Assembly (NCBI GenBank): GCA_002405445.1
Contig: DHLV01000152.1
Location: 1,708 to 29,583 of the forward strand
DNA from: Flammeovirgaceae bacterium UBA4659
GTDB lineage: Bacteria > Bacteroidota > Bacteroidia > Cytophagales > Cyclobacteriaceae
Direction of reading: 5' to 3'
DNA length: 27,876 nucleotides
Shown here: positions 16,766 to 25,038 of the stretch, piece by piece
How the letters are laid out: every line of letters begins with the position of its first letter
Position numbering within the stretch: position 1 is the first letter of the stretch
The notes under the pieces: generated by a model
Seen by the model: only the letters and a program-made list of their open reading frames with translations
Database searches by the model: none
Told to the model about the DNA's origin: nothing
Made by a program: the position numbers and the translations under genes

Positions 16766-17935
16766 ATGAGAATACAGGAAGTGCTCAGCCCAGCTGACAA
16801 AAAGGAGTTTTTGCAATTTCCCCTATCGATTTACAAGGGCTCACCGGCCTGGATTCAACCTCTGAATCAGGATGTTGAATCAGTATTTGACCCACTCAAG
16901 AACAGAACGTTCAAGTTTGGAGAATGCACACGTTGGCTGCTAAAAAATGACCAAGGCATAACGATTGGCAGGATTGCTGCTTTCGTCAATCAAAAGAACG
17001 CAACCAAGGGAAATGCTCAGCCCACCGGGGGTGTTGGTTTTTTTGAATGCGTCAATGACAGAGAGGCTGCGTTTTTCATGTTTGACCATTGCAAGCAATG
17101 GCTCCGGCAGCGGGGCATGGAAGCCATGGACGGCCCGATCAACTTTGGTTCGCGCGATAGGTGGTGGGGTTTGCTGGTAGACGGATTTGAGCATGAACCC
17201 AATTATCAGTGCAACTACAACCCGCCTTATTATCGGGATTTGTTCGAAGCGTACGGGTTCAGGGAATATTTTAAACAGTTCACCTACGCGCGCAAAACCA
17301 TGGAGCCACTTTCGCCCAAGTTGGCAAGTAAGGCTTTAATCATCGGCAACCACCCTGATTACGAGTTTAGAAACCTGCGCAAAGATGAGATCCCCAAATT
17401 GGGCGAGTACATTCGTGAAGTGTACAACAAGGCGTGGGCAAACCGCGCAGAAAATCCTGAAATCAACTCGCAGCAAGCTGCCCTCATCGTTCAACAAATG
17501 AAACCCATTTTAGACCATAAACTGCTGTTCTTTGGCTTTTACAAGGGCACGCCTGTCGGGTTCTTTCTTTCGTTACCGGAGATCAATCAGATTTTTCGAT
17601 TTGTCAATGGAAATTTGAATTGGTGGGGAAAACTTAAATTTGTTTTTTACCGCTGGCGCAAGGTGAACACCAAAGCGTTTGGGATTTTGTTTGGCGTGGT
17701 GCCCGAGCACCAAGGCAAGGGGGTAGACGGTGCCATGATTGATGCCGCCCGTAAACTGTGGCATGGCGACTACAAGCGTTATGAAGATTACGAAATGAAC
17801 TGGATTGGAGATTTCAATCCCAAAATGATTAACGTGGTGGAGCAAGTCGGTGGCTATGTGTCTAAAACACACATCACCTACCGAAAACTATTTGATGAAA
17901 CAAAGCCGTTTAAGCGGCATCCTATTTTGAAATGA
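16766..17935 (+). CDS. GNAT-like acyltransferase family protein
   Basis: This 389-residue cytoplasmic protein looks like a divergent GNAT-type acyltransferase. The C-terminal part (about 195-370) has the acyl-CoA-binding pattern in FGVVPEHQGKGVDGAMI, where Q-x-K-G-x-D replaces the usual Q/R-x-x-G-x-A/G, then a terminal helix-strand (IGDFNPKMINVVEQVGGY) with the conserved Asn-Pro. The N-terminal part (about 1-190) begins with a short lead (SPADKKEFLQFPLSIYKGSPAWIQPL). It has a second set of GNAT-like elements, including MDGPINFGSRDRWWGLLVDG, which is well preserved in such proteins in Bacteroidota. The substrate is unknown. Start at ATG 16766. Its stop overlaps the start of the VTT membrane protein (ATGA), so the two are a translationally coupled pair. 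Confidence 0.8.
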   Translation: MRIQEVLSPADKKEFLQFPLSIYKGSPAWIQPLNQDVESVFDPLKNRTFKFGECTRWLLKNDQGITIGRIAAFVNQKNATKGNAQPTGGVGFFECVNDREAAFFMFDHCKQWLRQRGMEAMDGPINFGSRDRWWGLLVDGFEHEPNYQCNYNPPYYRDLFEAYGFREYFKQFTYARKTMEPLSPKLASKALIIGNHPDYEFRNLRKDEIPKLGEYIREVYNKAWANRAENPEINSQQAALIVQQMKPILDHKLLFFGFYKGTPVGFFLSLPEINQIFRFVNGNLNWWGKLKFVFYRWRKVNTKAFGILFGVVPEHQGKGVDGAMIDAARKLWHGDYKRYEDYEMNWIGDFNPKMINVVEQVGGYVSKTHITYRKLFDETKPFKRHPILK

Positions 17936-18573
17936 AAATGACCGATCAGCCCGAAGAGCAGGAAGAAACCAAGTCGAGTTTCTTATTGAAGAACCTGGCC
18001 AAAGGGCTGGCGTGGTTTGCCGTGATCATCGCGATATTTATTGCGATGGAGGGCTACATTCAAGCAAATTTTAAAGAGCATATCGACTCGATTCGCGACA
18101 ATCCGGGCGTTCTTTACGGAATCTATACCCTATCTGAATTGGTTTTTGGCATACTGCCGCCAGAGTTGTTTATGATGATTTGGATATTGGACAACATCGA
18201 CCTCTCAGGCTTTATCACCAACCTGGCCATACTTACAGTGATTTCGTACGGTGCGGGTGTGGTGGGTTACTATGTGGGGAAGGTTTTTTCCAAAACAAAG
18301 TTGTACCAAACCCGCATCCGCGAAAAATACTTGAAACAATATGAGGGAAAGTTGAAGACCTTTGGCGGATACTTGGTATTTGTGGGTGCAGTTACCCCGG
18401 TGCCCTTTTCGGCTACCTGCATGCTGGCCGGCTCGGTCAATCTGGACATCCGTTATTTTTTGCTCATTTGTATTCCAGGCGTTTTTCGCTTCGCCTTTTA
18501 TGGGTGGCTGGTTTGGATTTCAGGCAGCCAAAACATTTTTGATTTTATTAAGCACCTCTTTATTCCAAATTGA
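17932..18573 (+). CDS. VTT-domain (DedA/SNARE-associated-like) membrane protein
   Basis: This 213-residue polytopic protein has a charged N-terminus, a first helix (about 30-47, WFAVIIAIFIAMEGYI), a helix near GIYTLSELVFGILPPELFMMIWIL, one around ITNLAILTVISYGAGVVGYYVG, and two at the end (VFVGAVTPVPFSATCMLAGS, then ICIPGVFRFAFYGWLVWI). The Pro-rich re-entrant motifs (ILPPELF and VTPVPFS) and the G..Y..G pattern fit the VTT/DedA fold, whose members flip or carry lipids such as undecaprenyl phosphate or PE. This is a fold-level call; the transport substrate is unknown. Overlap with the upstream acyltransferase-like gene hints at a shared lipid- or envelope-related job. The stop codon lies inside a 15-bp perfect stem. 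Confidence 0.75.
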   Translation: MKMTDQPEEQEETKSSFLLKNLAKGLAWFAVIIAIFIAMEGYIQANFKEHIDSIRDNPGVLYGIYTLSELVFGILPPELFMMIWILDNIDLSGFITNLAILTVISYGAGVVGYYVGKVFSKTKLYQTRIREKYLKQYEGKLKTFGGYLVFVGAVTPVPFSATCMLAGSVNLDIRYFLLICIPGVFRFAFYGWLVWISGSQNIFDFIKHLFIPN

Positions 18574-18606
18574 AATATTAGGTAACGATACCCTAATATT
18601 TCAATT
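18568..18606. terminator. 15-bp perfect inverted repeat across the VTT gene stop
   Basis: AATTGAAATATTAGG (18568-18582) pairs perfectly with CCTAATATTTCAATT (18592-18606) around a nine-base loop. The TGA at 18571-18573 is inside the left arm. No T tract follows, and the stem is AT-rich, so it could be a 3'-end stabiliser, a protein-binding site or a weak terminator working from either side. Confidence 0.6.
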
Positions 18607-18672
18607 GGTAAGGAGAGTCGTCAACATAACTTAGCCGAAAATCTGCCAGCTTATGAAGCCAGAGCGTTCTAA

Positions 18673-18779
18673 AAAAAGATGCTGTCTCAAAAGCCCATTT
18701 TTTGATGAATCGCCTTCGAATTTGAATCAAAAACAAAGAAAAAAATGAAGAGGCTGCCCTTTTGAGACAGCCTCTTTTT
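18673..18779. mobile_element. Candidate 107-bp MITE with CTAA target duplication
   Basis: AAAAAGATGCTGTCTCAAAAG (18673-18693) and its mate at 18759-18779 are inverted repeats of 21 bases, differing at one position. CTAA lies directly on both sides (18669-18672 and 18780-18783), as expected for a 4-base target duplication. There is no room for a transposase, so it would be moved by an enzyme in trans. A CTAA site would suit a 4-base YTAR-type target, as I recall for the IS701 family; that assignment is inference. The A-rich left edge makes the exact border uncertain. Confidence 0.6.
18748..18779 (+). terminator. Intrinsic terminator built into the right end of the MITE-like element
   Basis: AAGAGGCTG (18748-18756) pairs perfectly with CAGCCTCTT (18768-18776), loop 11 bases, and three more T follow (five T in a row from 18775). 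This is the best intrinsic terminator in the window. It would stop transcripts coming from the acyltransferase/VTT pair before guaB. Confidence 0.65.
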
Positions 18780-19089
18780 CTAACTCAAAATTGACTAATA
18801 CTTAATACTAGAGTCCACATAGAAGTCTGCCCGTACGAAATGGATTGCTAAAAGAAACAAACATCCAGGCTACGGCTATTGTGCAGTAACCCCCATTGCA
18901 GTTCCTTGGTTCATGCAGTTGAATGCCCCACCTTGCAAATTTTCAAGTTTTTGTTGGTTAAGCTTTTTCGTAGTTTATTTGGAAATCAAAAATTGGAAAT
19001 CATTCAACATTTCAAAACTTTAATGTCTTTTTGTTTGCTGTAACCCGAATTTTAGTAAAATTTCCGTATGCATTTTGGCCAGAACCCCT

Positions 19090-19097
19090 TACTTTTG
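19090..19097 (+). promoter_or_regulatory. Candidate -7 box for guaB
   Basis: TACTTTTG fits TAnnTTTG perfectly, 33 bases before the guaB ATG. Transcription should start near 19101-19106, so the mRNA leader would be only about 25 to 30 bases and mostly stem-loop. The -33 element is not clear. Confidence 0.5.
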
Positions 19098-19100
19098 CCC

Positions 19101-19129
19101 GGCAAATAATCAATCGTAAATTATTTGCC
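19101..19129 (+). promoter_or_regulatory. Perfect 10-bp stem-loop abutting the guaB start codon
   Basis: GGCAAATAAT (19101-19110) is the exact complement of ATTATTTGCC (19120-19129), with a nine-base loop. The ATG begins at 19130, the very next base. The stem would occupy the whole 5' leader if transcription begins just past the -7 box. It could be an operator for a dimeric regulator or an RNA structure controlling initiation. Confidence 0.6.
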
Positions 19130-20602
19130 ATGGCGCTCGATTCCAGCAAGTTCCTTTTCGAAGCATTGACCTATGATGACGTGCTTCTTGTTCCCGCTTA
19201 CAGTGAAGTACTTCCGCGTGAGACCGACACTTCGGGCCACTTAACCAACAACATCAAACTCAACATCCCCGTGATTTCCGCAGCCATGGACACCGTAACC
19301 GAGGCAGATCTGGCGATCAGCATGGCATTGGAGGGCGGTTTGGGCTTTATACACAAAAACATGTCTATTGAAGCCCAAGCCAACCAAGTGAGAAAAGTGA
19401 AACGCTCGCAAAGCGGGATGATCTTAGATCCGGTTACGCTGCAAATCAACTCAACAGTGCGCGATGCAGAAAAAATCATGCGCGAGTTCAAAATTGGCGG
19501 CATACCGGTGGTAGACGAAAACGGAAAGCTTGCCGGAATCATCACCAACCGCGATTTGCGGTTTCAAAAGGAGTTGGCTACGCCCATCGAACAAATTATG
19601 ACGAAAGAAAACCTCATCACGGCAAATGAGGGCATCACGCTTGAGAAAGCAGAAGTGATGTTGCAGCAATACAAAATCGAAAAGTTGCCGATTGTTAACA
19701 GAAAGGGCAAACTCATCGGTTTGATCACCTATAAAGATATTTTAAAGAAGAAGAATAAACCCAACGCCTGCAAAGACCAATTTGGACGGTTGCGCGTGGG
19801 GGCGGCCGTGGGTGTCACGCCAGACATCCTCGATCGCATTGCAGCGTTGAAGACTGCAGGTGTTGATGTGATCAGCATTGATACAGCACATGGGCACTCA
19901 CGTGGTGTGATGCAGTCGGCCAAGAAAGTCAAACAAAAGTATCCCGAGCTCGAATTAGTGGTGGGTAATATCGCCACGGGCGAAGCAGCCAAAGCACTGG
20001 CCAAAGTAGGTGCAGACGCTGTAAAAGTAGGCGTGGGGCCCGGAAGCATTTGTACCACTCGCGTTGTGGCAGGGGTTGGCTTGCCACAACTCTCTGCAGT
20101 ATATGAGGCCGCCAAAGCACTGAAAGGGAGCAGCACCAAATCGATAGCAGATGGAGGCATCCGTTTTTCTGGCGATGTAGTGAAAGCGCTGGCCGCTGGC
20201 GCTGATAGCGTGATGATTGGTTCGCTGTTGGCCGGCACAGAAGAAGCACCGGGCGAGGTAATCATTTACGAAGGCAGAAGATTCAAATCCTATCGTGGCA
20301 TGGGTTCGCTCGAAGCAATGGAAGACGGCAGCAAAGACCGTTATTTTCAGGATGTGGAGGATGACATCAAGAAGCTGGTGCCCGAAGGAATCTCCGGAAG
20401 GGTGCCCTACAAGGGCTTGGTGAGCGAGGTGCTGTACCAGCTGGTGGGGGGCTTGCGCGCAGGCATGGGCTACTGCGGTGCCAGAAACATACAGACGCTC
20501 AAAAAATCAAAGTTTGTCAAGATTACCACTGCCGGGGTTACGGAAAGCCATCCACATGATATTTCCATCACAAGAGAGGCGCCAAATTACAGCAGGAAGT
20601 AG
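19130..20602 (+). CDS. guaB: Inosine-5'-monophosphate dehydrogenase
   Basis: GuaB oxidises IMP to XMP with NAD+, the first committed step to GTP. The product is 490 residues from ATG 19130 ([20 protein letters not shown]), the normal size. A 33-codon upstream extension of the frame covers the leader and is rejected. The TIM-barrel carries the catalytic Cys308 in [11 protein letters not shown], the IMP-phosphate loop in [12 protein letters not shown] and MIGSLLAG, and the mobile flap region ([11 protein letters not shown], then GRVPYKG). Two CBS domains (about 98-155 and 158-212) are inserted and are complete, so allosteric nucleotide control is expected. Transcription appears to start from its own promoter behind the terminator at 18748-18779. 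Confidence 0.97.
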   Translation: MALDSSKFLFEALTYDDVLLVPAYSEVLPRETDTSGHLTNNIKLNIPVISAAMDTVTEADLAISMALEGGLGFIHKNMSIEAQANQVRKVKRSQSGMILDPVTLQINSTVRDAEKIMREFKIGGIPVVDENGKLAGIITNRDLRFQKELATPIEQIMTKENLITANEGITLEKAEVMLQQYKIEKLPIVNRKGKLIGLITYKDILKKKNKPNACKDQFGRLRVGAAVGVTPDILDRIAALKTAGVDVISIDTAHGHSRGVMQSAKKVKQKYPELELVVGNIATGEAAKALAKVGADAVKVGVGPGSICTTRVVAGVGLPQLSAVYEAAKALKGSSTKSIADGGIRFSGDVVKALAAGADSVMIGSLLAGTEEAPGEVIIYEGRRFKSYRGMGSLEAMEDGSKDRYFQDVEDDIKKLVPEGISGRVPYKGLVSEVLYQLVGGLRAGMGYCGARNIQTLKKSKFVKITTAGVTESHPHDISITREAPNYSRK

Positions 20603-20645
20603 CACATTGGCAGTATTTCATTCGATTTCGCTTTACCCAATTTGC

Positions 20646-20653
20646 TATTATTG
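20646..20653 (+). promoter_or_regulatory. Tentative -7 box for the partner-switching operon
   Basis: TATTATTG matches TAnnTTTG in seven of eight positions, 29 bases before the phosphatase ATG (20683). No -33 element was identified, and transcription could also come through from guaB. Confidence 0.2.
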
Positions 20654-20682
20654 CGAAGCCGATTAGTAATTGATTGGCGACT

Positions 20683-22746
20683 ATGTTCAAAACCAAAACC
20701 CTCGTACGCCTCACTTTCTTTGCCTCCCTAGTTGCTTGGTTCATTTTGGTGTATGCTGATATAACGGTGCTGTACAGCGATATACAAGCACTGCCGCCCG
20801 GCTTGCCGCACTGGTTGCCCCGCTTCACACTAGACCTTTATATCATAGCGCTTTTCTACTACTATAAACTCAAAGTTGAACGTGATGACAATCTCAACTT
20901 CACTGACTTACTGTGGAAAGTGTTTGCCACCGGCTTAATTGCCACTGTTGTTTCACTGGCAGTTCGCTTGCTTTTGTATCTGTTAGGCAGCACCCCGTTG
21001 GTCACCAACATTTTGTTTCTGGACTTTGTGTACCAGATCAACCTGGCACTATTTATCAACTTTTTGTTGGCCGCCTATACCGCATGGAAGCGATTGATCT
21101 TATACCAAAAGACCAAGTGGCTGATACGCGCCTGGGTGGTGTTTGAGGCGCTGCTCTTTGGAATTTTGATATATGACAGCATCCATTTTGCAATTTCCCC
21201 ATCCCTTACCACGGCTGTGATTGTACTCATCAGTTTGTTGGGGCTGGCGCTTTCTGCCAACATGCGCTGGGTGGCCTACCTCAATTTCAAACAGAAGTGG
21301 ACAAGCCTGTTGCTTTTGGTGCTCACTATCTTCTACTTGGTATATTTCTTTTATACGGTGCTGATCAGTTCAGGCAGCATCAGCGAGCAAACGAGTGCCT
21401 TCATACCGTTTCAAGATCACGTATTCAATATTGCGTTGATTGCATTTGTTCTCACCTACATCACATTTTCTTTTCTGGTCATTCTTTTCAACCTGCCCAC
21501 ATCATCAGTTTTTGAACAAAAACTTGAGGAGGTGGTAAACTTTCAGCGGATCAGCCAATCAATTCAAACGGAACAAAGTGAAGAAAGTGTGTATAATATT
21601 CTGCTCGAGAGTTCGGTGAATTCTGTTTTTGCCGATGCGGCTTGGTTGGAAATGCGCTCGACCGGGCAGGGCGGCAAGTTGTTCACCTACAACATTTCGG
21701 AGTCAGAGACACTCGGTATTAAAGGGCACTTGGAAAAGAAAAATGTAAAGGGGGTGTTGGATCAGAGCAGCGACAAAACTAAGAACCTCTCCAAGTACCT
21801 CGGGTCAATGAGGAATTCGAGGTTTCGGTCATTGTTATCTTTTCCGATTATTGTAAAAGAAGAGAATATTGGCACGCTGGCCTTGCTCAAGGAAGTGCCG
21901 GATGGATTCAATAAGGAAATGACCCGTATTGTGTCAACGTTTGCCAACCAAGCCGGTATTTCCATCGAAAATTTCAGGTTGCTGGAGGAGGCTTTTCAAA
22001 ATGCCCGTTACAAAGAAGAGTTAAAAATTGCCAAAACGGTGCAGCGCAGTTTGCTTCCCAATAAACTGGAGCAAGACAGCGATTTTGAAATTGCAGCTTT
22101 CTCTGAGTCGGCCGATGAAGTGGGTGGAGACTATTATGACACGTTGCGCATCAACGACCACGAGGTTGCGCTCATCATCGCTGACGTCTCTGGTAAAGGT
22201 ACTACAGCTGCCTTTCACATGTCACAAATGAAGGGTATATTCCATAGCCTGGCGCAACAGGCACCCAACCCGCGCGACTTTATGAGCAAAGCCAACCGCG
22301 CGCTGATCTACTGTTTAGAGCGCGGCTCCTTTATTTCTGCTACGTATTTTGTGATTGATACACAGACAAAAACCATCCACTACGCACGCGCAGGCCACTG
22401 CCCCGTGCTGCTGTACCGTGCATCCACAGGCACGGCAGCGTTTCTCAAAGATAAGGGCACAGCACTCGGTATGGTGCGCAGCCATGACTATCACAACTAT
22501 GTGGAACATCACTCAGTTCAATACCAACCCGGAGACGTGATGTTGCTCTATACCGATGGCATTACAGAGTCTAAAAACCGAAAAGGGGAAGAGTTTGGCG
22601 GTGAACGGTTAATCAGAGTGATACAGGAAAATGCAACAAAAAGTTCACGCGAGATTGAAGAAAGCGTTATCAAAAGTCTATATGATTTCTCAGGTTCAGA
22701 CGAAATTAATGACGACTATACCGCAATGACTGTGAAATTTAAGTAA
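20683..22746 (+). CDS. Membrane GAF-PP2C phosphatase (RsbU/SpoIIE type)
   Basis: This is a 687-residue membrane phosphatase that should dephosphorylate the STAS protein encoded next. The first ~275 residues hold about eight membrane helices and no recognisable ligand domain. A short coiled linker leads to a GAF domain (about 285-435). The PP2C/SpoIIE domain (about 445-687) carries metal-binding aspartates in EVGGDYYD, IADVSGKG, YTDGITES and NDDYTAMTV. The linker (ARYKEELKIAKTVQRSLLP) is the usual signalling helix of this class. ATG 20683 is preferred over an in-frame TTG at 20674. The signal is probably sensed in or through the membrane part or the GAF domain. The STAS gene follows after 36 bases. 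Confidence 0.93.
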   Translation: MFKTKTLVRLTFFASLVAWFILVYADITVLYSDIQALPPGLPHWLPRFTLDLYIIALFYYYKLKVERDDNLNFTDLLWKVFATGLIATVVSLAVRLLLYLLGSTPLVTNILFLDFVYQINLALFINFLLAAYTAWKRLILYQKTKWLIRAWVVFEALLFGILIYDSIHFAISPSLTTAVIVLISLLGLALSANMRWVAYLNFKQKWTSLLLLVLTIFYLVYFFYTVLISSGSISEQTSAFIPFQDHVFNIALIAFVLTYITFSFLVILFNLPTSSVFEQKLEEVVNFQRISQSIQTEQSEESVYNILLESSVNSVFADAAWLEMRSTGQGGKLFTYNISESETLGIKGHLEKKNVKGVLDQSSDKTKNLSKYLGSMRNSRFRSLLSFPIIVKEENIGTLALLKEVPDGFNKEMTRIVSTFANQAGISIENFRLLEEAFQNARYKEELKIAKTVQRSLLPNKLEQDSDFEIAAFSESADEVGGDYYDTLRINDHEVALIIADVSGKGTTAAFHMSQMKGIFHSLAQQAPNPRDFMSKANRALIYCLERGSFISATYFVIDTQTKTIHYARAGHCPVLLYRASTGTAAFLKDKGTALGMVRSHDYHNYVEHHSVQYQPGDVMLLYTDGITESKNRKGEEFGGERLIRVIQENATKSSREIEESVIKSLYDFSGSDEINDDYTAMTVKFK

Positions 22747-22782
22747 GGTAGAACCAAATGAATTAAAAACCGTTTCATTCAC

Positions 22783-23133
22783 ATGGTACACATCAAACGA
22801 GTACAAGAAAACGGAGCAGACATTTTAGCCATTATTGGCGAAATTGACGCTAGCTCCTCAATCGAGTTGGATTTGGCCATTGCCAAAAGCGTGGGGGAGG
22901 GCTACAGAAAAATACTGGTCAATTGTTCCGCACTCGAATATATTTCTTCGGCCGGTTTGGGTGTGTTTATGAGCTATATAGAAGAACTGCGCGACAAAAA
23001 TGTAGTGTTTGTGCTGTATGCATTGAAAGAAAAAGTGCTGAATACGTTTAGTATTTTGGGCCTGGCAGACTTGTTGAAAATTGCAGGTAACAAAGAGGAG
23101 GCGATGAAGTTGGCAAATGAGCTATCAGTATAA
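22783..23133 (+). CDS. STAS-domain anti-anti-sigma factor (RsbV/SpoIIAA-like)
   Basis: This is a 116-residue single STAS domain protein. The phosphorylation loop reads YISSAGLGV. Aligned with SpoIIAA (DSSGLG), Ser56 is the likely phospho-acceptor and Ser55 takes the place of the preceding Asp. It would be phosphorylated by the kinase encoded downstream and dephosphorylated by the membrane PP2C phosphatase encoded upstream. In its unphosphorylated form it should bind its partner. Start ATG 22783. Its last 17 bases overlap the kinase gene in another frame, so their production is probably coupled at a fixed ratio. Confidence 0.94.
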   Translation: MVHIKRVQENGADILAIIGEIDASSSIELDLAIAKSVGEGYRKILVNCSALEYISSAGLGVFMSYIEELRDKNVVFVLYALKEKVLNTFSILGLADLLKIAGNKEEAMKLANELSV

Positions 23134-23527
23134 AATCGGTTGCAGCCTGCATAATTTAAAGGGTGTACGTGAGTTTATTCGTACGTCTTTGCGGCAGTAT
23201 AACATTTCTGATTTAGAAATGGGCGCAATCGTATTGGCCATGGACGAGATGTGCTCCAACCTGATGATACATGCCCACCATTGCAACCCCGATCACTTGA
23301 TTCAAATACGCATCGTGGCAAACGATCCGCATAAACTGATTTTTGAAATTGTCGATGATGGTATGATGTTCGATATCAATCATTTTGCCGAGCCCGACAT
23401 CAGCAACCTGGTGCATGAAAAAAGGAAGGGTGGCCTGGGCATTCGGTTGGTGAAAACTATCATGGACAAGATCGAGTACAAAAGGGAGGGCGACAAAAAT
23501 GTGTGTCGCCTGTTTAAAACTGTATAG
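23117..23527 (+). CDS. RsbW-like serine kinase / anti-sigma-type ATPase
   Basis: This is a 136-residue GHKL ATPase with the layout of RsbW/SpoIIAB. The N-box DEMCSNLMIHAHH (Asn48), the G1 box VDDGMMFD (D80-G82) and the G2 box KGGLGIRLVKTIMD (104-117) are all visible. The family binds a partner (often a sigma factor) or phosphorylates the STAS antagonist. Start ATG 23117 lies inside the STAS gene. No sigma-factor gene is nearby, so the target it holds is unknown. Bacteroidota, as I know them, have no SigB, so the output may be a different protein or a two-component element. Confidence 0.92.
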   Translation: MSYQYKIGCSLHNLKGVREFIRTSLRQYNISDLEMGAIVLAMDEMCSNLMIHAHHCNPDHLIQIRIVANDPHKLIFEIVDDGMMFDINHFAEPDISNLVHEKRKGGLGIRLVKTIMDKIEYKREGDKNVCRLFKTV

Positions 23528-23692
23528 TTCGGGCCACTTGCACTTTGTGTGAAGGAGTCATCTTTGAACATTTTCGGAAATTCGGCTATGATGCACTTTT
23601 GTCAGTGCTTACCGTTGCTGTCCTTACCGCCCTCCCGGCAGAGCCGGTCACACTTTGCAGGCAGCCTCACCCATACATGATCTGCCATGAAG
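23528..23692. other. Spacer between convergent kinase and methyltransferase genes
   Basis: Only a short perfect hairpin stands out: CCGGC (23635-23639) with GCCGG (23643-23647), loop AGA, without a T tract. The rest is unstructured to my reading, with no gene. It may serve as a weak bidirectional end. Confidence 0.4.
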
Positions 23693-24298
23693 TCAGCTGA
23701 TCCTAAAAATGGTTGAGGTTTCAATGGTGCTGTCGCTGGTTCGCGTGGCTTCGCATTTACCGAGTAATTCAAATGGCATATACTTGATAAATTCATCGAG
23801 GTTGGTGAAATATTCGACCCCGTATTTTTGTGTACCCTTGTAAAACACCTGGTTAACGATCAGATATTTGTTTTGAAAGTTCTCACGCAATACTTCTATG
23901 ATGTGATTCAAATCGGGTAAGATATACCACACAATTTCAGCCCACAACACACAATCGACATGCCGATACTTGAGCAGATCGGTGTTGATGTTCGCCACCT
24001 CAAAATTTAGATGGGGAAAAAGAATCTTTGCTTTTTCGATGGCCACGCTCGAAATATCTACACTCACCGGTGTAATGCCGGTTTCTTCGCGAATCCAGTT
24101 TGCGTAATAACCGAGGCCACAGCCACATTCCAATATGCTGCGGATACCGAAATTTTCGATGTGAATAATGCCTGCAGAGCGCGAATACCGATTGGGCTGC
24201 TGAGACTGCATCCAGGGATCGTCAAACCTGGTATACATTTCGTCAAACTTTGCGATCAACTTCCCGTCTTTGATAACATAGTCGTGGTAGCTTTCCAT
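23693..24298 (-). CDS. Class I SAM-dependent methyltransferase
   Basis: This 201-residue protein has a Rossmann-type SAM-binding site: motif I is ILECGCGLGYYANWI (about 54-68), and motif II is VSVDISSVAIEKAK. It continues with ANINTDLLK and an LWAEIVWYILPD strand (post-I/motif IV region). The N-terminal half has MYTRFDDPWMQSQQPNRYS, a feature of small-molecule methyltransferases of the NodS/TylM type, so an amine or sugar substrate is possible. No substrate can be assigned. It is a single gene, reading minus, with a -7-like box at 24344-24351. It is convergent with the kinase gene. Confidence 0.85.
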   Translation of the reverse strand: MESYHDYVIKDGKLIAKFDEMYTRFDDPWMQSQQPNRYSRSAGIIHIENFGIRSILECGCGLGYYANWIREETGITPVSVDISSVAIEKAKILFPHLNFEVANINTDLLKYRHVDCVLWAEIVWYILPDLNHIIEVLRENFQNKYLIVNQVFYKGTQKYGVEYFTNLDEFIKYMPFELLGKCEATRTSDSTIETSTIFRIS

Positions 24299-24343
24299 GG
24301 CAAAAAGAATCTGTTTGGTTGGGTGTCAAATTCAATAACAAAG

Positions 24344-24351
24344 TAAAGATA
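24344..24351 (-). promoter_or_regulatory. Candidate -7 box for methyltransferase
   Basis: The minus strand reads TATCTTTA, one base from TAnnTTTG, 45 bases ahead of the methyltransferase ATG (24296-24298). The context is AT-rich. Tentative. Confidence 0.25.
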
Positions 24352-24492
24352 CGTAATAAAAGTTTGATCAGTTTGGCCAAAGTGCTGAAGGTTCATTACA
24401 GCGTCTCGCCACAGTATTCATACTTTGATGGTGCGTATTGCCAACACGTTAACCGGGCCAATCATGCCGGACTGAACGACCGATTTTACCCG

Positions 24493-25020
24493 TTACTTCC
24501 TTTTAAACAGCGGCACGGTGCTGCAGGGTTCGCCAAACATGATGCTCGCGGCTATTTTGCGCAGTTGAAGGGTGGCTTCTGCGTACACTGCTGTAGGCAC
24601 ATTCACTTTGCTGCATCCCTTGATGACGACCTTCGTGCCCTGAAAGCGTTGCCAATTGATCCGGCTGAGTGACTGACGGAACAAAAATATTTCCAGATCT
24701 TCTCTGTTGCCGATCAATACTTGCTCGGCAAACGGCTCGGCATGTACGCATGCGAGCATGAAAGCCCATGTGGGTATGATGGCGTCTGCTGTGCAGTTGA
24801 TCGCCAGGTGTTTCCCCTCATATTGCTTCCAGTTGTGCTGCTTCACAAATTCACGAAAGTCTTTCTCTTTTAATACCAGATCTTCAAACAGCCAGGGTTT
24901 GATGTCAAGTTCGGCACGCTCACCACCGGTGTAATACTCTTCTAAATCGAAAGTAACCAATGCGCTGCCGGCCACCCGGTTAATAATGGGCGTGTCGTTG
25001 GTAGTAAAATCAGTATTCAT
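24493..25020 (-). CDS. DUF2480 family protein
   Basis: This 175-residue cytoplasmic protein is of a Bacteroidota family I know as DUF2480. The recognisable segments are FDLEEYYTGGERAELDIKPW, LVLKEKDFREFVKQHNWKQY, NCTADAIIPTWAFM, TKVVIKGCSKVNVPT and the C-terminal FGEPCSTVPLFKRK. The function is unknown; two conserved Cys (KGC and EPCS) and the acidic N-terminal block could hold a metal, which is only inference. An in-frame TTG at 25035 would add five residues, but ATG 25020 (MNTDFTTND) is preferred. It is the last gene of the rpmH cluster, 18 bases after tsaB. Confidence 0.85.
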   Translation of the reverse strand: MNTDFTTNDTPIINRVAGSALVTFDLEEYYTGGERAELDIKPWLFEDLVLKEKDFREFVKQHNWKQYEGKHLAINCTADAIIPTWAFMLACVHAEPFAEQVLIGNREDLEIFLFRQSLSRINWQRFQGTKVVIKGCSKVNVPTAVYAEATLQLRKIAASIMFGEPCSTVPLFKRK

Positions 25021-25038
25021 AGCTTTTCTTGCCAAACA

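Noticed and set aside
16237..16797. Short frames on both strands in the gene-free region
   Set aside because: They overlap each other and carry repeat-derived, compositionally odd peptides without motifs.
19031..19129. 33-codon N-terminal extension of guaB
   Set aside because: It covers the promoter and the stem-loop; family starts match ATG 19130.
24456..24475. Shared string CAATCATGCCGG with the region near 16575 (reverse)
   Set aside because: Only 12 bases match and the surrounding sequence diverges, so a common repeat cannot be claimed.
24299..24492. Possible small gene between methyltransferase and DUF2480
   Set aside because: The plus frame at 24319-24672 is mostly a shadow of DUF2480 and has no clear start or domain.
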